Shown piece by piece: positions 52,454 through 64,000 of a stretch of DNA of 64,000 nt (position 1 is the stretch's first letter; every line of letters starts with the position of its first letter). Source of the stretch: Phaeodactylum tricornutum CCAP 1055/1 (Eukaryota > Bacillariophyta > Bacillariophyceae > Surirellales > Neidiaceae); NCBI RefSeq assembly GCF_000150955.2, contig NC_011672.1, positions 620,001 through 684,000 on the forward strand, in the 5' to 3' direction. Made by a program: the position numbers and the translations under genes. The notes under the pieces are model-generated. The model did no database searches, had not been told where the DNA came from, and saw only the letters and a program-made list of their open reading frames with translations.

Positions 52454-53287
52454 ATGAGAGTCGTCGTCAACCGTGCTGAACCACTTGTAACTTTGTTGTG
52501 CTTCCTTTTTTCTTCGTCTTGTAGGCTCACTTCCGGTTTCGTAATGAACCCCACTGCTCCTACCGGATTGTCTATTATGCGAAAGAGGGTCGTCCCCACT
52601 CGAAAGACATACCGACCGCCTCCGTCGCTAGCATTCGGACAGTGCCTTAAGCCCTTCTGTAAGGAATGCCCACCGCCAGATTTCCAATTCTGTGCTGTTA
52701 TAGCCGATAGCAGCGACTCTGCGTCTGAGAGCGGCAGTGAAGCTTCGTTCGAAGTCGAACCAGTCAAGTCGGGTCTCTTTGGTATCCAACAACGCAATTG
52801 GTCGGTGGCCGCCGTCAAAGACAATCTGCTCAAGATTTCTAATTGGGCATCACTACTTTGCGTTCTCGACTGCACCATTCTCCCTCTTGTCACTATTATC
52901 CTTCCTCTCTTTGGTATTGTCGCCGCATCACCCGCACAAATGGAATGGCTGCACGAATTGGGCCATCAGATGGCGCTTTATTTCGTTATGCCCGTTGGAG
53001 GTCTGGCCACGACCGTGAATTATACCAATCATCGGAAGTTCTGGATTACCGCCATCGGCTGGCTCGGTTTAGTGGCTGTCTTATCAGCTAACGCTGGGTG
53101 TCACTTTACTCACGGTATTCACGGGCCCGTCGGACACTTTCTGCACAAATGGTTGCACGTCTTGCACCACGGGGTCATTCACCGTGTAACAAACTTGGCC
53201 GGATGTGCCATGCTCATTACATCTAACTATCTGTCTCACAAGGCCAAAGGTGGATGTAAGGAACCAGGCTGCACCGTGAAGCACTAG
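52454..53287 (+). CDS. MerC-domain membrane protein, probably plastid-targeted, 277 aa
   Basis: The N-terminus has a signal peptide (VTLLCFLFSSSCRLTSGF) with a Phe at the expected diatom plastid cleavage site, then a basic transit-like stretch. A Cys-rich segment (QCLKPFCKECPPPDFQFC) follows and could bind metal. The C-terminal half matches the MerC-type domain: LLCVLDCTILPLVTIILPLF, a second and third hydrophobic helix, and a His-rich segment (CHFTHGIHGP, HKWLHVLHHGVIHR). Bacterial MerC proteins import mercuric ions. In eukaryotic algae the substrate is unknown, so a metal transport or thiol role in the plastid envelope is inference. The protein ends CKEPGCTVKH, two more cysteines. Confidence 0.75.
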   Translation: MRVVVNRAEPLVTLLCFLFSSSCRLTSGFVMNPTAPTGLSIMRKRVVPTRKTYRPPPSLAFGQCLKPFCKECPPPDFQFCAVIADSSDSASESGSEASFEVEPVKSGLFGIQQRNWSVAAVKDNLLKISNWASLLCVLDCTILPLVTIILPLFGIVAASPAQMEWLHELGHQMALYFVMPVGGLATTVNYTNHRKFWITAIGWLGLVAVLSANAGCHFTHGIHGPVGHFLHKWLHVLHHGVIHRVTNLAGCAMLITSNYLSHKAKGGCKEPGCTVKH

Positions 53288-53775
53288 AAGAACATGTTCT
53301 TGTGTGAGCATGCATCTACTTTTGGTTTCTTCGTTCCCCAAAGCCAGCGACTGCGACAACATCATAGATATGTATCAATCATATCAGCCATTAACTTGTG
53401 AATAAACAGTAAGATTGGGATTATTTTTGAAGACATTCTTTACCATCAACTAGTAGGGGTACTTCTTCATGATATGACTTTGAGTGGGAAAGAGATGAGG
53501 CATGGCGCGTCGATCATATCCCGTCCAAATTAGAAGTGCTAGAGAAGGATGTGGCAGGGGATACTGCTTCTAAACAAAAACCCTACCCTGGCACACATTC
53601 TCGGTGATGGCGGAATCCAATTTGTCTCGGGCCATCAGAAATGAGAGAATTACACTTGACTAGCACAGTTGCGACGAGCAATGCATTGACTGTCTGACAA
53701 TTATACGCCCATCACTGCAGGAGTACTTGGAATTGACTGTGAATAGGTTTTTCAACCTTCCGATCAATTCAACTT
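53288..53775. promoter_or_regulatory. Intergenic upstream of the ABA4-like gene
   Basis: No gene is seen. A TGACTGTGA palindrome lies at 53734-53742, only 34 bp upstream of the next start codon, so it may be in or near the 5' UTR. Confidence 0.4.
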
Positions 53776-54718
53776 ATGATTCGAAAACTTGGCTTACTCT
53801 GCTCGGTGTTCGTCCTGGTGCAGCACACGGTATCGGCGTTTCAAGTATCGGGAGTGACCGATACCTGGTTCCATTCACGCAAGTTCTCCTCCGTTTGGCA
53901 TTTCGGCAAGCAAAAGAATGGACGTGGTAAAACTATGCAAGGTCAAAATATGTTACCGATGGATTTAACCACCGACACGATCGCCATAACGACGACGATA
54001 AGCGGCACTTGGCTCGCCGAAGTCCCCGTCTCACCGGAACCGATCCACACGGCTTTTACCGTCGCCACCTTTCTACCCCAACCATTTTGGCTTCTTATGA
54101 TCGCTCTCCCCAACAATCCGATTACCAAGAAAATAATGGGTGGACTTGGTACGTTATGCTTTGTGGATAGAGGAATGTGCTGTGAAGTAAAATGGCGAAT
54201 GGGCCTCTACTATCCAACAGAAAGGGTGAGGAATATCTTTGGTTTATCCGCCTACACGTCTACTTCGCAAACATTTCGCCGTTCGCCATGTGTTTCCACA
54301 TTCGCCAATTAATTTAAATTTTCCATTTTTTACAGATATTCCTTTGCTATGCTGCTTGGTACACTTCTTCATTGTGGCTACTTCAATTGTCCAGCAAGGA
54401 GCAGGAGTAACGGCACCGCTTTCCGAGTTTAACAACGTCTTTGATCCCAGTGGCGACCCTCAAAAAGCTTTTATGGGAATGACTTCGAATTATCCAAATT
54501 TTGTCGCGGAGGAATGGTCGCACGTGTTGACCTGGGATATCTTCGTGGGCCGCTATGTGTGGATGGACGGTCTGAAACGTGGCATCTTTACTGCTCCAGC
54601 CGTTCTCTTTTGTAACCTCATTGGACCTCCCGGTTTGTTGATTCACTGGATCACTTGTAAGCTCTCCGGCAAGCCCATCTTTGAACCCTCCGAAAAACAA
54701 GAGTTTGAAAATCTCTGA
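53776..54718 (+). CDS. ABA4-like (DUF4281) plastid membrane protein, 251 aa, two exons
   Basis: The model joins 53776..54148 and 54336..54718 (GTACGT donor, TTACAG acceptor; 187-nt intron). The protein starts with a signal peptide ending VSAF-QV, close to the canonical diatom plastid motif. The conserved region matches ABA4: FTVATFLPQPFWLLMIALPN, PLLCCLVHFF, and the C-terminal WSHVLTWDIFVGRYVWMDGLKR followed by FCNLIGPPGLLIHW. Four hydrophobic helices are predicted. In land plants ABA4 is needed for neoxanthin synthesis. Diatoms make fucoxanthin and are known to form neoxanthin by a different enzyme, so the role here should not be assumed; a carotenoid-linked role is inference. Confidence 0.85.
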
Positions 54719-54948
54719 GTGATTGTAAATTGAAGTCCTGTCGTGTCATTGGGGCCTTTCCAGAAACAGTTTGAAAACAAGAAGCTAGTTTAAACGAAGA
54801 CATTTTGCTTTAAAAGTCTTCAACGCTACTCTGTACGTCACTGAAAGGTTAAAAATGGCAGAGAAATCCTTTTTTCTCGCGGCTGAACAGTGGCCATGTC
54901 GTTTTCATCCACTTTCGGAACAGTTGATAAATAAAAGCGCAGCAATAG

Positions 54949-55494
54949 CTAGTCCAGCCTACCGACATGCTTAGCAGTGCAATCTTCCAACTGGTCCGCC
55001 AAAGGCCTGCACTTGACAAGGTTCCCGGTTTTTGTCATTTTCCCGTCAAGACAGGCTAGATAGGCTTCCTGGATATCTTGGCATGGCGTGGCCTTTAGCT
55101 TTTCAACCACGGCGGCGACGCACTTGGTAAGCTGCAGGTCCATTAAACCTAAGGCGTAAGGAACCTTGATAGCGTCGAACAAGGACAATCTCTGGCAACG
55201 ATTGACGTACCTTATCACCCTGCAACGAACATACAGCAGGATTGTTGTTGGCCTTTCGTGCCAACAACGACGCCTCCATAGCATCCGCACACGATATCAT
55301 ATAAGCCTGCCACCAAGGAAAGACATCTACGAATGAGTTGTTTAAATTGCTCTGTCATATAATCGGTTGATTTGAAACTGATCTGTCGACACTTCCACAT
55401 CGATAAGATGTAAGGATTTTTTGCTCGAACAGCTTGTTTCCGTACTTACCGGGCTGTAGCTTTGCAGGACTTTCGCAGTCACCAAATCGTCCAT
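54949..55494 (-). CDS. CX9C (CHCH-type) mitochondrial protein, NDUFA8-like, 107 aa, three exons
   Basis: The small gene is assembled from 55494..55450 (15 codons), 55306..55211 (32 codons) and 55131..54949 (60 codons plus stop). All junctions are GT-AG in phase 0. The protein has three exact C-x9-C pairs (CSLQGDKLTKC, CQDIQEAYLAC, CRPLADQLEDC) and an earlier lone Cys. Multiple CX9C motifs are typical of intermembrane-space proteins oxidised by Mia40/Erv1. The pattern (C-N-P-C-QG-KC then C-A-LACLD) resembles the complex I subunit NDUFA8, which has four such motifs and is longer. The subunit identity is therefore tentative, while the CHCH class is firm. Confidence 0.75.
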
Positions 55495-56154
55495 CGTAAC
55501 GTTTCACTTTTGTAGATACAAATGCAAGTAGTCAAAGCACCATTCGAGCTTGTGAGGCTAATGGAAGTACAGATGGAATATTCCGCTGCAGGACCCATCG
55601 TCGGTTTGCTTGTTTGCTTCAACTGGGTAGATGATTAGGTTTGTGGTTTCAATTAAAAATAACAAAGTTGTTGTGCGTGCTATTAGTTTGGATCCAGCGA
55701 GGCTACCTATGAAATTCTATGCTGGTAGGATAGACATTCTGCATTAACTGTAAATGTGTGTATTTGCTCTCGACAGTGATGCTTTCCTTAGCACGAAACC
55801 TTTCTTAATCTAATTAGTTTCTAAAACGTGCGAGTCTCGAAAGGTTTGTTGTCCAAGTGAGAGAAAGGACTAACTGTAAAATGACAAAGACGTGCACGGA
55901 TCAATTGTTGACTGTGAGCGTCGCGGTAGATTTTGGAGAGACGTGGAAAAGGGCATGATTGTCATATAAATGAACGTTTCTATGCCTTCATCCGTGCTTG
56001 GCTTCTGAATCATTTACAATGGACCTTTACTCTCAGACATCATAGATATAGCGTACTCGATGTTCAACTATTTCCATGTATCCACTTGCACAAGAGCAAG
56101 ACCTACTACCACTACGCCCTACTGTGCCAGACTGAGCCTGCGATAGGCGTCTTC
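55495..56154. other. Intergenic 660 bp
   Basis: No gene is seen. A TGACTGTGA palindrome lies at 55909-55917. The left part should contain the promoter of the CX9C protein gene and the right part the 3' UTR of the sulfotransferase fusion gene. Confidence 0.4.
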
Positions 56155-58113
56155 CTATGGACACCAGGCTTGATTCCACGCATCGTCGCCCAAAAGACTC
56201 ACCAGGCGCTCATTGTGCGGTGCGTAGAAGCGTTCCAAGTAGACTTGCATCGAGTCATCGGCGATCGGATCGTAAGAACGAACGTTTTTGGCTTCTTCAT
56301 TCTGTATCGAAACGCATGGCAAATCCAAATGCTTCCAAACGGCTTCCATAGCAGTTGTTACGCCGCGTTCTCGAAAATGCTCGAGCTTCATAACCAGAAA
56401 AGCTGCGGGGTCAAACGCCACGAACCAGGGTCGAAGTTGTAGTTCGTACAATCCGCGGCTGATCAGACTGTGGGATCCCGTGTGTAACGGGACCTGTGCT
56501 AGATACCTATCGTACGCCGCGTCTTCTTCTGGGCTACCCACAAACGTATCAAAACATGCTATATCCAAAACACCGTCGTCAACATTCCAGTACGGGATCA
56601 GTCCATGCGTTTGCATCGTGCGCATATCGTCGTGCACTACCTCTCGGAACGTTTTGTTTCGCCATTCAGAGCCTCGAGCCTTTAGCTGCGCTGGTGTACC
56701 CTCTGAACTGGTAACCATGGCAAAATGTGACTCCGCCCGCCGGATGGGATTCCGTAACATTACGAAAAACTTGAGGGGCCAGTCGAAAATGTTGCGAATG
56801 CGTGGGATTACCCGACGGCTATCGAGCAAGTAGGATGGTGTGGAATCGCCTGTTAAACACGACGGATGGAGAGACAGTTCCTGGGTGAGGTAAAACTTGT
56901 GACACCAAGCGCGTTGCGCTTTGACGGACTTGAGTTTATCGTTCCAGCGCCAATCCAAACAGTGAGTTTCCCGACGGCGTGCAGGAACCACCAAAGGATG
57001 CTGGACGATGTATTCGTAGAGCGATGTGGTCCCAGCTTTTTGCGCTCCGAGGATTAAAAAGGAAGGTGTGGGACGCGACCCCCGATTCTCCAATCGATCA
57101 ATCGACCGCCGTGTTTGGAGAAGTTTTTCACCGGGTCGGAGAAGAATCCGGGGGAGCAAGGGAAAGTCGGCGTCAACGTAATCGAGAATCAAATGCACCC
57201 GGTGATCAGTGTCGCAGTTGGATACGGCGTGCTTCGCCTGGTTGTTGATTTCAAACACGTGACCAGGTGTACAGGGGATGCGCTGGAGGGAATCCAGGGC
57301 TACGCCGCATTGAAAGACGACCCGATCAGGGTTCTGCACCAGAACCGGTACGTGGACGCGATGTGTGTGTCGGACCCATTCTCCCGTATCGTGGTGGACG
57401 GGAATGGTCACCCCAGGTGGCAAGGACGCCAGCAGCATGCGGACGATCCGCTGCGGTGGAATGCGCAAAACGTCCAGAATCGGTTGTACGGCCAACCGCA
57501 TGTCATCGCGCCCGTGCCACCAAGGCAGTTCGTAAATATCGCGCAAAAAGTCGTCGCAAAAGACGAGAACGATTTTGTTGATACCCCAGGCATCGTGCGA
57601 GGGACGGCAGATGGCGACGTTGTGGACGGCGGCGTTGGGTTCGCTCCATAAATTGGTGATGGATTTAACGTCGGAGGCTTGAAACGTTTTGCGCTTTTGG
57701 GAACCGGAAGTGGATGGATTGGGCGACCCTGTCGTCGTGCTTTCTGTTGCTGTCGTCGTCGTGGTTTTTGTTACCGACATCGGTATCACCGGGACGGTCT
57801 GATTGTATCCTTCGCGAACCAAGTCCTGCAAGGCCGTCACATCGACAAAACCACGCGTGTTCCAAGTGGGAAAGTGTTCATCGACGACCACCCAGTCTTC
57901 CCGATCGTCGTCGTCTTGCGGATTCGTTGCAGATTCGATCAAGGTGGCGCTCCCCCGTGCTAGAAGGTCGTCTACGGGACGAGTCTTGTAGCGCAGAGCG
58001 ATTTCCTTGCCGTCCGACACACGAACAGCTGGTGTAGGTTGCGACTGCTCCACCAACTTGTTTGCTTGTGCGTGCTGTCGATCAATTTCATCCTGCGGTG
58101 TCGGACCAGTCAT
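56155..58113 (-). CDS. Aspartyl/asparaginyl hydroxylase-like domain fused to a sulfotransferase, 652 aa
   Basis: The gene is single-exon. After a disordered N-terminal part, residues about 165-315 resemble the 2-oxoglutarate/Fe(II) aspartyl/asparaginyl beta-hydroxylase fold: ELPWWHGRDDM, LPPGVTIPVHHDTGEW (His240/His241), HRVHVPV, then GHVFEINNQAKHAVSN (His295) and HRVHLIL (Arg305). Residues about 350-640 form a sulfotransferase: FLILGAQKAGTTSLYEYI (356-362 is the PAPS 5'-phosphosulfate loop), a 3'-phosphate motif VMLRNPIRRAESHF (453-464), TGDSTPSYLL and YDRYLAQV. No signal peptide or TM segment is visible, unlike Golgi sulfotransferases. The two activities may act in turn on one substrate (hydroxylate, then sulfate the new oxygen), which is inference. 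Confidence 0.85.
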   Translation of the reverse strand: MTGPTPQDEIDRQHAQANKLVEQSQPTPAVRVSDGKEIALRYKTRPVDDLLARGSATLIESATNPQDDDDREDWVVVDEHFPTWNTRGFVDVTALQDLVREGYNQTVPVIPMSVTKTTTTTATESTTTGSPNPSTSGSQKRKTFQASDVKSITNLWSEPNAAVHNVAICRPSHDAWGINKIVLVFCDDFLRDIYELPWWHGRDDMRLAVQPILDVLRIPPQRIVRMLLASLPPGVTIPVHHDTGEWVRHTHRVHVPVLVQNPDRVVFQCGVALDSLQRIPCTPGHVFEINNQAKHAVSNCDTDHRVHLILDYVDADFPLLPRILLRPGEKLLQTRRSIDRLENRGSRPTPSFLILGAQKAGTTSLYEYIVQHPLVVPARRRETHCLDWRWNDKLKSVKAQRAWCHKFYLTQELSLHPSCLTGDSTPSYLLDSRRVIPRIRNIFDWPLKFFVMLRNPIRRAESHFAMVTSSEGTPAQLKARGSEWRNKTFREVVHDDMRTMQTHGLIPYWNVDDGVLDIACFDTFVGSPEEDAAYDRYLAQVPLHTGSHSLISRGLYELQLRPWFVAFDPAAFLVMKLEHFRERGVTTAMEAVWKHLDLPCVSIQNEEAKNVRSYDPIADDSMQVYLERFYAPHNERLVSLLGDDAWNQAWCP

Positions 58114-58686
58114 GATTCAGCGTGATGGTGGGAGAAGGGGGTGGCTCACTCACTGTCCGGGAACACAAAGGCCCCGTTTCCTTGTGGAAGGGATACAACA
58201 CCCCGCCCATTTTCGGCCGAAGCGAAAGCAGTTTTTTGCGTGGTGCCCAAAAGAGTCCCGTATGTACGGGAACGCGATATGTTTCCACGTGGTAATATTG
58301 GAACCGAACAGTTTGGGGAGTTTGGTCGGAGTGCGATGGTTGTGACCGTGACCGTGAGTTGGAATACTATCGGCGTGACTGACCAGTCACGTTTGGATGG
58401 GAATCCCAGGCGATGGATTGGATCAACCAGTACCGCGTACCCGCACAGGCACCAGTTCCCTCGTATAGAGATGGCGGCGCTCTACGAACCGTTGGAACGG
58501 GTTCGAGCCCAATCGCTCCGATTGGCTTTGTGCTCGAACACAAAAAAGACCCAACACCAAAGCGCTGGCCTACCCCCTCCGTTTCCTCTCACCAACCGAT
58601 TACCGATCGTGTGCGTGTAAACGGAACCCTTTGTTATCGTGTTGTATTTGTTGTGACAACTAGTAATTGTCGTAACCGTTGTCGCC
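58114..58686. promoter_or_regulatory. Bidirectional promoter region
   Basis: This 573-bp region separates the divergent sulfotransferase fusion and Ca2+-ATPase genes. No separate gene is supported. Confidence 0.4.
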
Positions 58687-61600
58687 ATGCCGTCGAAAAC
58701 AGCGAGTCATAGTTCCACCGCGAATCCACACGGCAAGTCACGGGTCGCCGAGACGATCCGCATGTTGGAAGCCGAATCTTCCGATCTACGGGGTTTACTG
58801 CAGTCTATTAACGAAGCTCAATCCTTGGAATCGAACCGTCACAACCTCGAGACTGTCCTCGAAGGCCCTCAGGGTCTGGCACGTCGCTTGGGAACGGACC
58901 CCAAAGCCGGTCTCGACCGAGAAACCATCGAAACCCGCCGAGCCTGTTTCGGAGCGAATCGCCTGCCCTCCGCCCCACGCAAGACCTTTGGACAGCTCTT
59001 TCTCGACACCTTCGACGACGCTACGCTGCAGATTCTTATCGTGGCCGCACTCGTGTCGCTCGCCGTTGGCTTGTACGACGACCCCGCCACGGGCTACGTC
59101 GAAGGCTGCGCCATTCTCGCCGCCGTCCTCGTCGTATCCTTCGTGACGGCCGTCAACGACTTTCAAAAGGAATCGCAGTTTCGCGAATTGTCCGCCGCCA
59201 ACGATGCGGTAGACGTTCTTGTAGTCCGGAACAACGTACACTGGCAAATACCGGTGGATGAATTAGTCGTGGGGGACGTTGTCTGCGTCGAAGCCGGCGA
59301 CCAAATACCCTGCGACGGAGTTCTCCTTGTCGCCGATGATGTCCAAGTGGACGAATCTGCCTTGACGGGAGAACCGACTGACGTGGATAAAAGTTTACAA
59401 AATGACCCTTTCGTCCTCTCCGGATGCACCATGGAAGCCGGGACGGCCAGATTCCTGGCCATTGCCGTCGGCAAAGACTCGCAGTGGGGTATCATCAAAG
59501 CGCATTTAGACAAAGAACACTCGCAGACGCCGCTACAGGAGAAGCTGGACGATATGGCGGCCATGATCGGATACATTGGTATGGCGGCCGCCGCCGCTAC
59601 TTTTTTAGCCATGATGTTCATCAAGGTCGTTCTCAAACCGTCCTACCTGGCTCATATTTCCGTCTTTAATTACGCGCTGGAAGCCTTTATTATCGGCGTT
59701 ACCATTGTGGTAGTGGCCGTCCCGGAAGGTTTGCCTCTGGCGGTGACCATTTCCCTTGCCTTTTCTACCAAGAAAATGTTGGCCGACAAGAACCTCATTC
59801 GTCACTTGTCTGCTTGTGAGACCATGGGCAACGCCACAAACATCTGCTCCGACAAGACGGGAACCTTGACCGAAAATCGTATGACGGTGGTGAAAGGAAT
59901 CTTTGCCGACACGAGGTGTGACGACACCATCAATCGGGTCCCGGTCTTGATCAACAAAAAGGCACTCGAGGTTATTTTGGAAGGAATTGCCTGTTGTTCT
60001 ACCGCCAAAGTGATACCAGCGCAAGCGGCCGTTGCCAACGAACACGGTATTGACGATCTGCATCTCGTCGACGATCGCCCCCACATTATTGGCAACAAGA
60101 CCGAAGCCGCCTTGCTTATCCTGGCGCGTTCATCCTGGACCCCACACGACGATACCGACCAACGTCGCGTCGACGCCAACTTTGGAGCGGAAGGTGGCTC
60201 TCGTCTCTTTCCTTTTTCGTCGTCCCGGAAGTGCATGACGGTGTTCGTTACCAAGGACGAAGCTGCAGTCTCGGATACCAGCATTCGTACTCGTCGTGCG
60301 ACCAAAAATGTCCAATCTTATACATTGTACCATAAAGGAGCGGCCGAAATTGTGTTGGATAAATGCACCAAATACCTGGACATTGACGGTACCGAAAAGG
60401 AAATGTCGGACCAGAAGCGAGAAGAATTTGCCAAGCTCATTCGCGAATTTGCTTCGCAGGCACTGCGGTGTGTGGCACTAGCTCATCGTCGGGACATACA
60501 GAACGTGGTCGATCCGCAAACGGTCACACAACAGGATTGTGAAAAAAAGTTGGAAAAGGAAATGTGCCTCGACGCCATTGCGGGTATCATGGACCCCCTG
60601 CGGCCGGACGTTGTTGAAGCCGTGGCTATTTGTCAACGTGCGGGCATCTTTGTTCGTATGGTGACGGGGGATAACCTAGACACGGCGGAAGCGATTGCTA
60701 GACAAGCTGGTATTCTGACGGAAGGTACGTTGTGTCGGATCGAAGCTTGCACCTACGTTAAGACCTGTCTTATTTTCGATCAACATGATCGATCTTAGTT
60801 GTCTAACTTCAGTCAATCTAACCCTTTGACTTACTCTCGTTGCTTCCTGCAGGCGGTATTTCCATGATTGGCGAAAAATTCCGCAAGCTAACGCCCGCCC
60901 AACTCGACGAAATTCTTCCTCGTTTGCAAGTGTTGGCCCGCTCAAGTCCGGAAGACAAGCATACACTCGTCCAACGTTTGAATGGTGCAGCCATCCCGTC
61001 GACCGAATCAGAATGGTGTGAAGCGCACCCGAACAAAGACTTTGCGACCCAACGTAATTTGTTACTTCCGGGCTACAAGGACGAATGGGCCAAGAGCCGA
61101 TTTGGCGTCGGGGAGGTCGTTGGAGTCACAGGAGATGGAACGAACGATGCTCCCGCACTCAAAGCGGCTGATGTCGGTTTGTCCATGGGATTAAGCGGAA
61201 CGGATGTAGCCAAAAAAGCTTCAGATATTATTATTATGGACGACAACTTTGCTTCCATCGTCCGCGCCGTACTTTGGGGACGCTCGGTCTTCGACAACAT
61301 TCGCAAGTTCCTTCAGTTTCAGTTGACGGTCAACGTTGTTGCCTTGACAATTACCTTTTTGGCTGCCGTCGTGGGGTACCAACCTCCCCTCAACGCGGTC
61401 ATGATGCTGTGGGTCAATCTGATCATGGACACCATGGGTGCACTCGCTCTCGGTACCGAGCCACCTCTCAAGGAGCTTTTGGACCGCCGTCCATACCGCC
61501 GCGATTCCAGCTTAATTAGCCGTCCAATGTGGCGCAACATTTTGTGCCAAGCCGTCTTTCAGCTTTCACTCCTGGTCTTTTTGCTAAACAAGGGGCCCGC

Positions 61601-62084
61601 CATGTTTGAATGCGAAGACGGTTCCAGACATCACTTTACTATTCTTTTCAACGCTTTTGTGTTTTGCCAGGTGTTCAACGAGTTCAATGCACGTGAAATT
61701 GGAGATCGCTTTGATCCACTTCGTTCCTTGTCCGAGAGTCCCATGTTTTTACTAGTAATTGTCTTTACCATGGTGGCACAATGGGCAATCGTGGAGTTCG
61801 GAGGTGACTTCACACAGACGTATCCGTTGAGTTGGGAAGAGTGGAAGATCACCGTTGGTCTCGGAGCGATATCTTTGCCCGTCGGTTTCTTCATGCGATT
61901 GATCCCCGTTTCAGAAGATCCCTCTACGTTCGCCGGTATTGAGCGAAAGAACGGCAAGCCCAAAGAGATCTGGTTGTTGACTCCTCTTCTGATGATTCTG
62001 GTTCCAGTCTTCGTGGCCATTGTCTATCAATTGGCTTACGAAATTGACGAGTTTGCCCATGAGACCGAGCATCATTTACCATAG
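58687..62084 (+). CDS. P2B-type (PMCA-like) calcium-transporting ATPase, 1,089 aa, two exons
   Basis: The model joins 58687..60724 and 60853..62084 (GTACGT donor, CTGCAG acceptor), giving LTEG-GISMIGEKFRKL. All P-type hallmarks are present: PEGLP in TM4 (Pro346 region), CSDKTGTLTENRMTVVKG with the phosphorylated Asp389, the KGAAEIVLDKC nucleotide-binding segment, MVTGDNLDTAEAIARQAGI and TGDGTNDAPALKAADVG. The N-terminus (LEGPQGLARRLGTDPKAGL) and the TM5-TM6 region (NVVALTITFLAAVVG, LNAVMMLWVNLIMDT) fit the plasma-membrane/ACA subgroup. The pump would export Ca2+ from the cytosol. The C-terminus stops about 25 residues after TM10, so the long C-terminal calmodulin domain of animal PMCAs is absent. 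Any autoinhibition would have to be N-terminal, as in plant ACAs. Confidence 0.93.
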
Positions 62085-62202
62085 TTGGAGAATATTAGGA
62101 ATTCATACTAAGAAGTTAAACGGAGCTTTGTCACCCTGCTTGCGACCAATTAGCTTGTTCGGAAAGTCAAGTAGCGATTGCCGAATGTGCTGACTATTAG
62201 TT

Positions 62203-64000
<1,798 letters not shown>

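Noticed and set aside
58499-58510. GGTTCGAGCCC, resembling a tRNA B box
   Set aside because: No D arm, anticodon stem or acceptor pairing can be built around it.
59605-60305. Antisense ORFs of 159-167 codons within the Ca2+-ATPase gene
   Set aside because: They are shadows of the highly conserved ATPase frame.

Overview
This window looks like about 64 kb of nuclear DNA from a diatom, most like Phaeodactylum tricornutum. The grounds are eukaryotic genes with short GT-AG introns (about 67-280 nt), compact spacing (about one gene per 2.3 kb), strands that alternate almost gene by gene, several N-terminal presequences of the diatom plastid type (a signal peptide ending in a motif such as ASAF, clearest in the geranylgeranyl diphosphate synthase), and gene families typical of stramenopiles. 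Species assignment is inference; no search was run. There are no rRNA genes, no CRISPR arrays and no bacterial operons.

Region by region. 0.6-12.1 kb holds three MORN-repeat proteins around a membrane-anchored leucine-rich-repeat protein. 12.3-16.4 kb holds an eIF4E-family cap-binding protein, a membrane DNAJB12/14-type J-protein, a possible TspO-related membrane protein and an odd intron-containing tRNA-Arg(TCT)-like gene. 16.9-23 kb holds two 536-residue diatom-type unknown proteins that share a motif, flanking a small candidate plastid protein and an MRG15/EAF3 chromatin protein. 23.4-28.7 kb holds the exocyst subunit SEC3 and a secreted/type I membrane cysteine-rich protein. 29.3-35.2 kb is one 1,972-codon gene for a repeat-built scaffold joining a ten-unit repeat, four WASHC3-like motifs and a C-terminal WH2-like array. 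35.5-40 kb holds a SART3-like splicing recycling factor and TRAPPC1/BET5. 40.8-41.6 kb is a complete-looking 810-bp Mutator-like (MULE) DNA element with long terminal inverted repeats and a 9-bp target duplication, 120 bp upstream of a four-TM protein gene. 43.4-48 kb is a KNL1/Spc7-type kinetochore gene. 48-63.9 kb is rich in plastid-linked genes (IF-2, a MerC-domain protein, an ABA4-like protein, geranylgeranyl diphosphate synthase), with a CX9C mitochondrial-type protein, an unusual hydroxylase-sulfotransferase fusion and a P2B Ca2+-ATPase. The window ends in the first exon of a proteasome alpha-type-7 gene.

Most genes are independent housekeeping units. Links between neighbours are suggestive only: SEC3 and TRAPPC1 both serve vesicle tethering; GGPPS and the ABA4-like protein belong to plastid isoprenoid/carotenoid metabolism; the giant protein and SEC3 may both touch cortical trafficking or actin.

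The best candidates for something new are the giant repeat scaffold, the MULE with its enclosed ORF, the dioxygenase-sulfotransferase fusion, a KNL1 with non-canonical repeats, and a palindromic motif TSACWGTSA that recurs in the intergenic regions.
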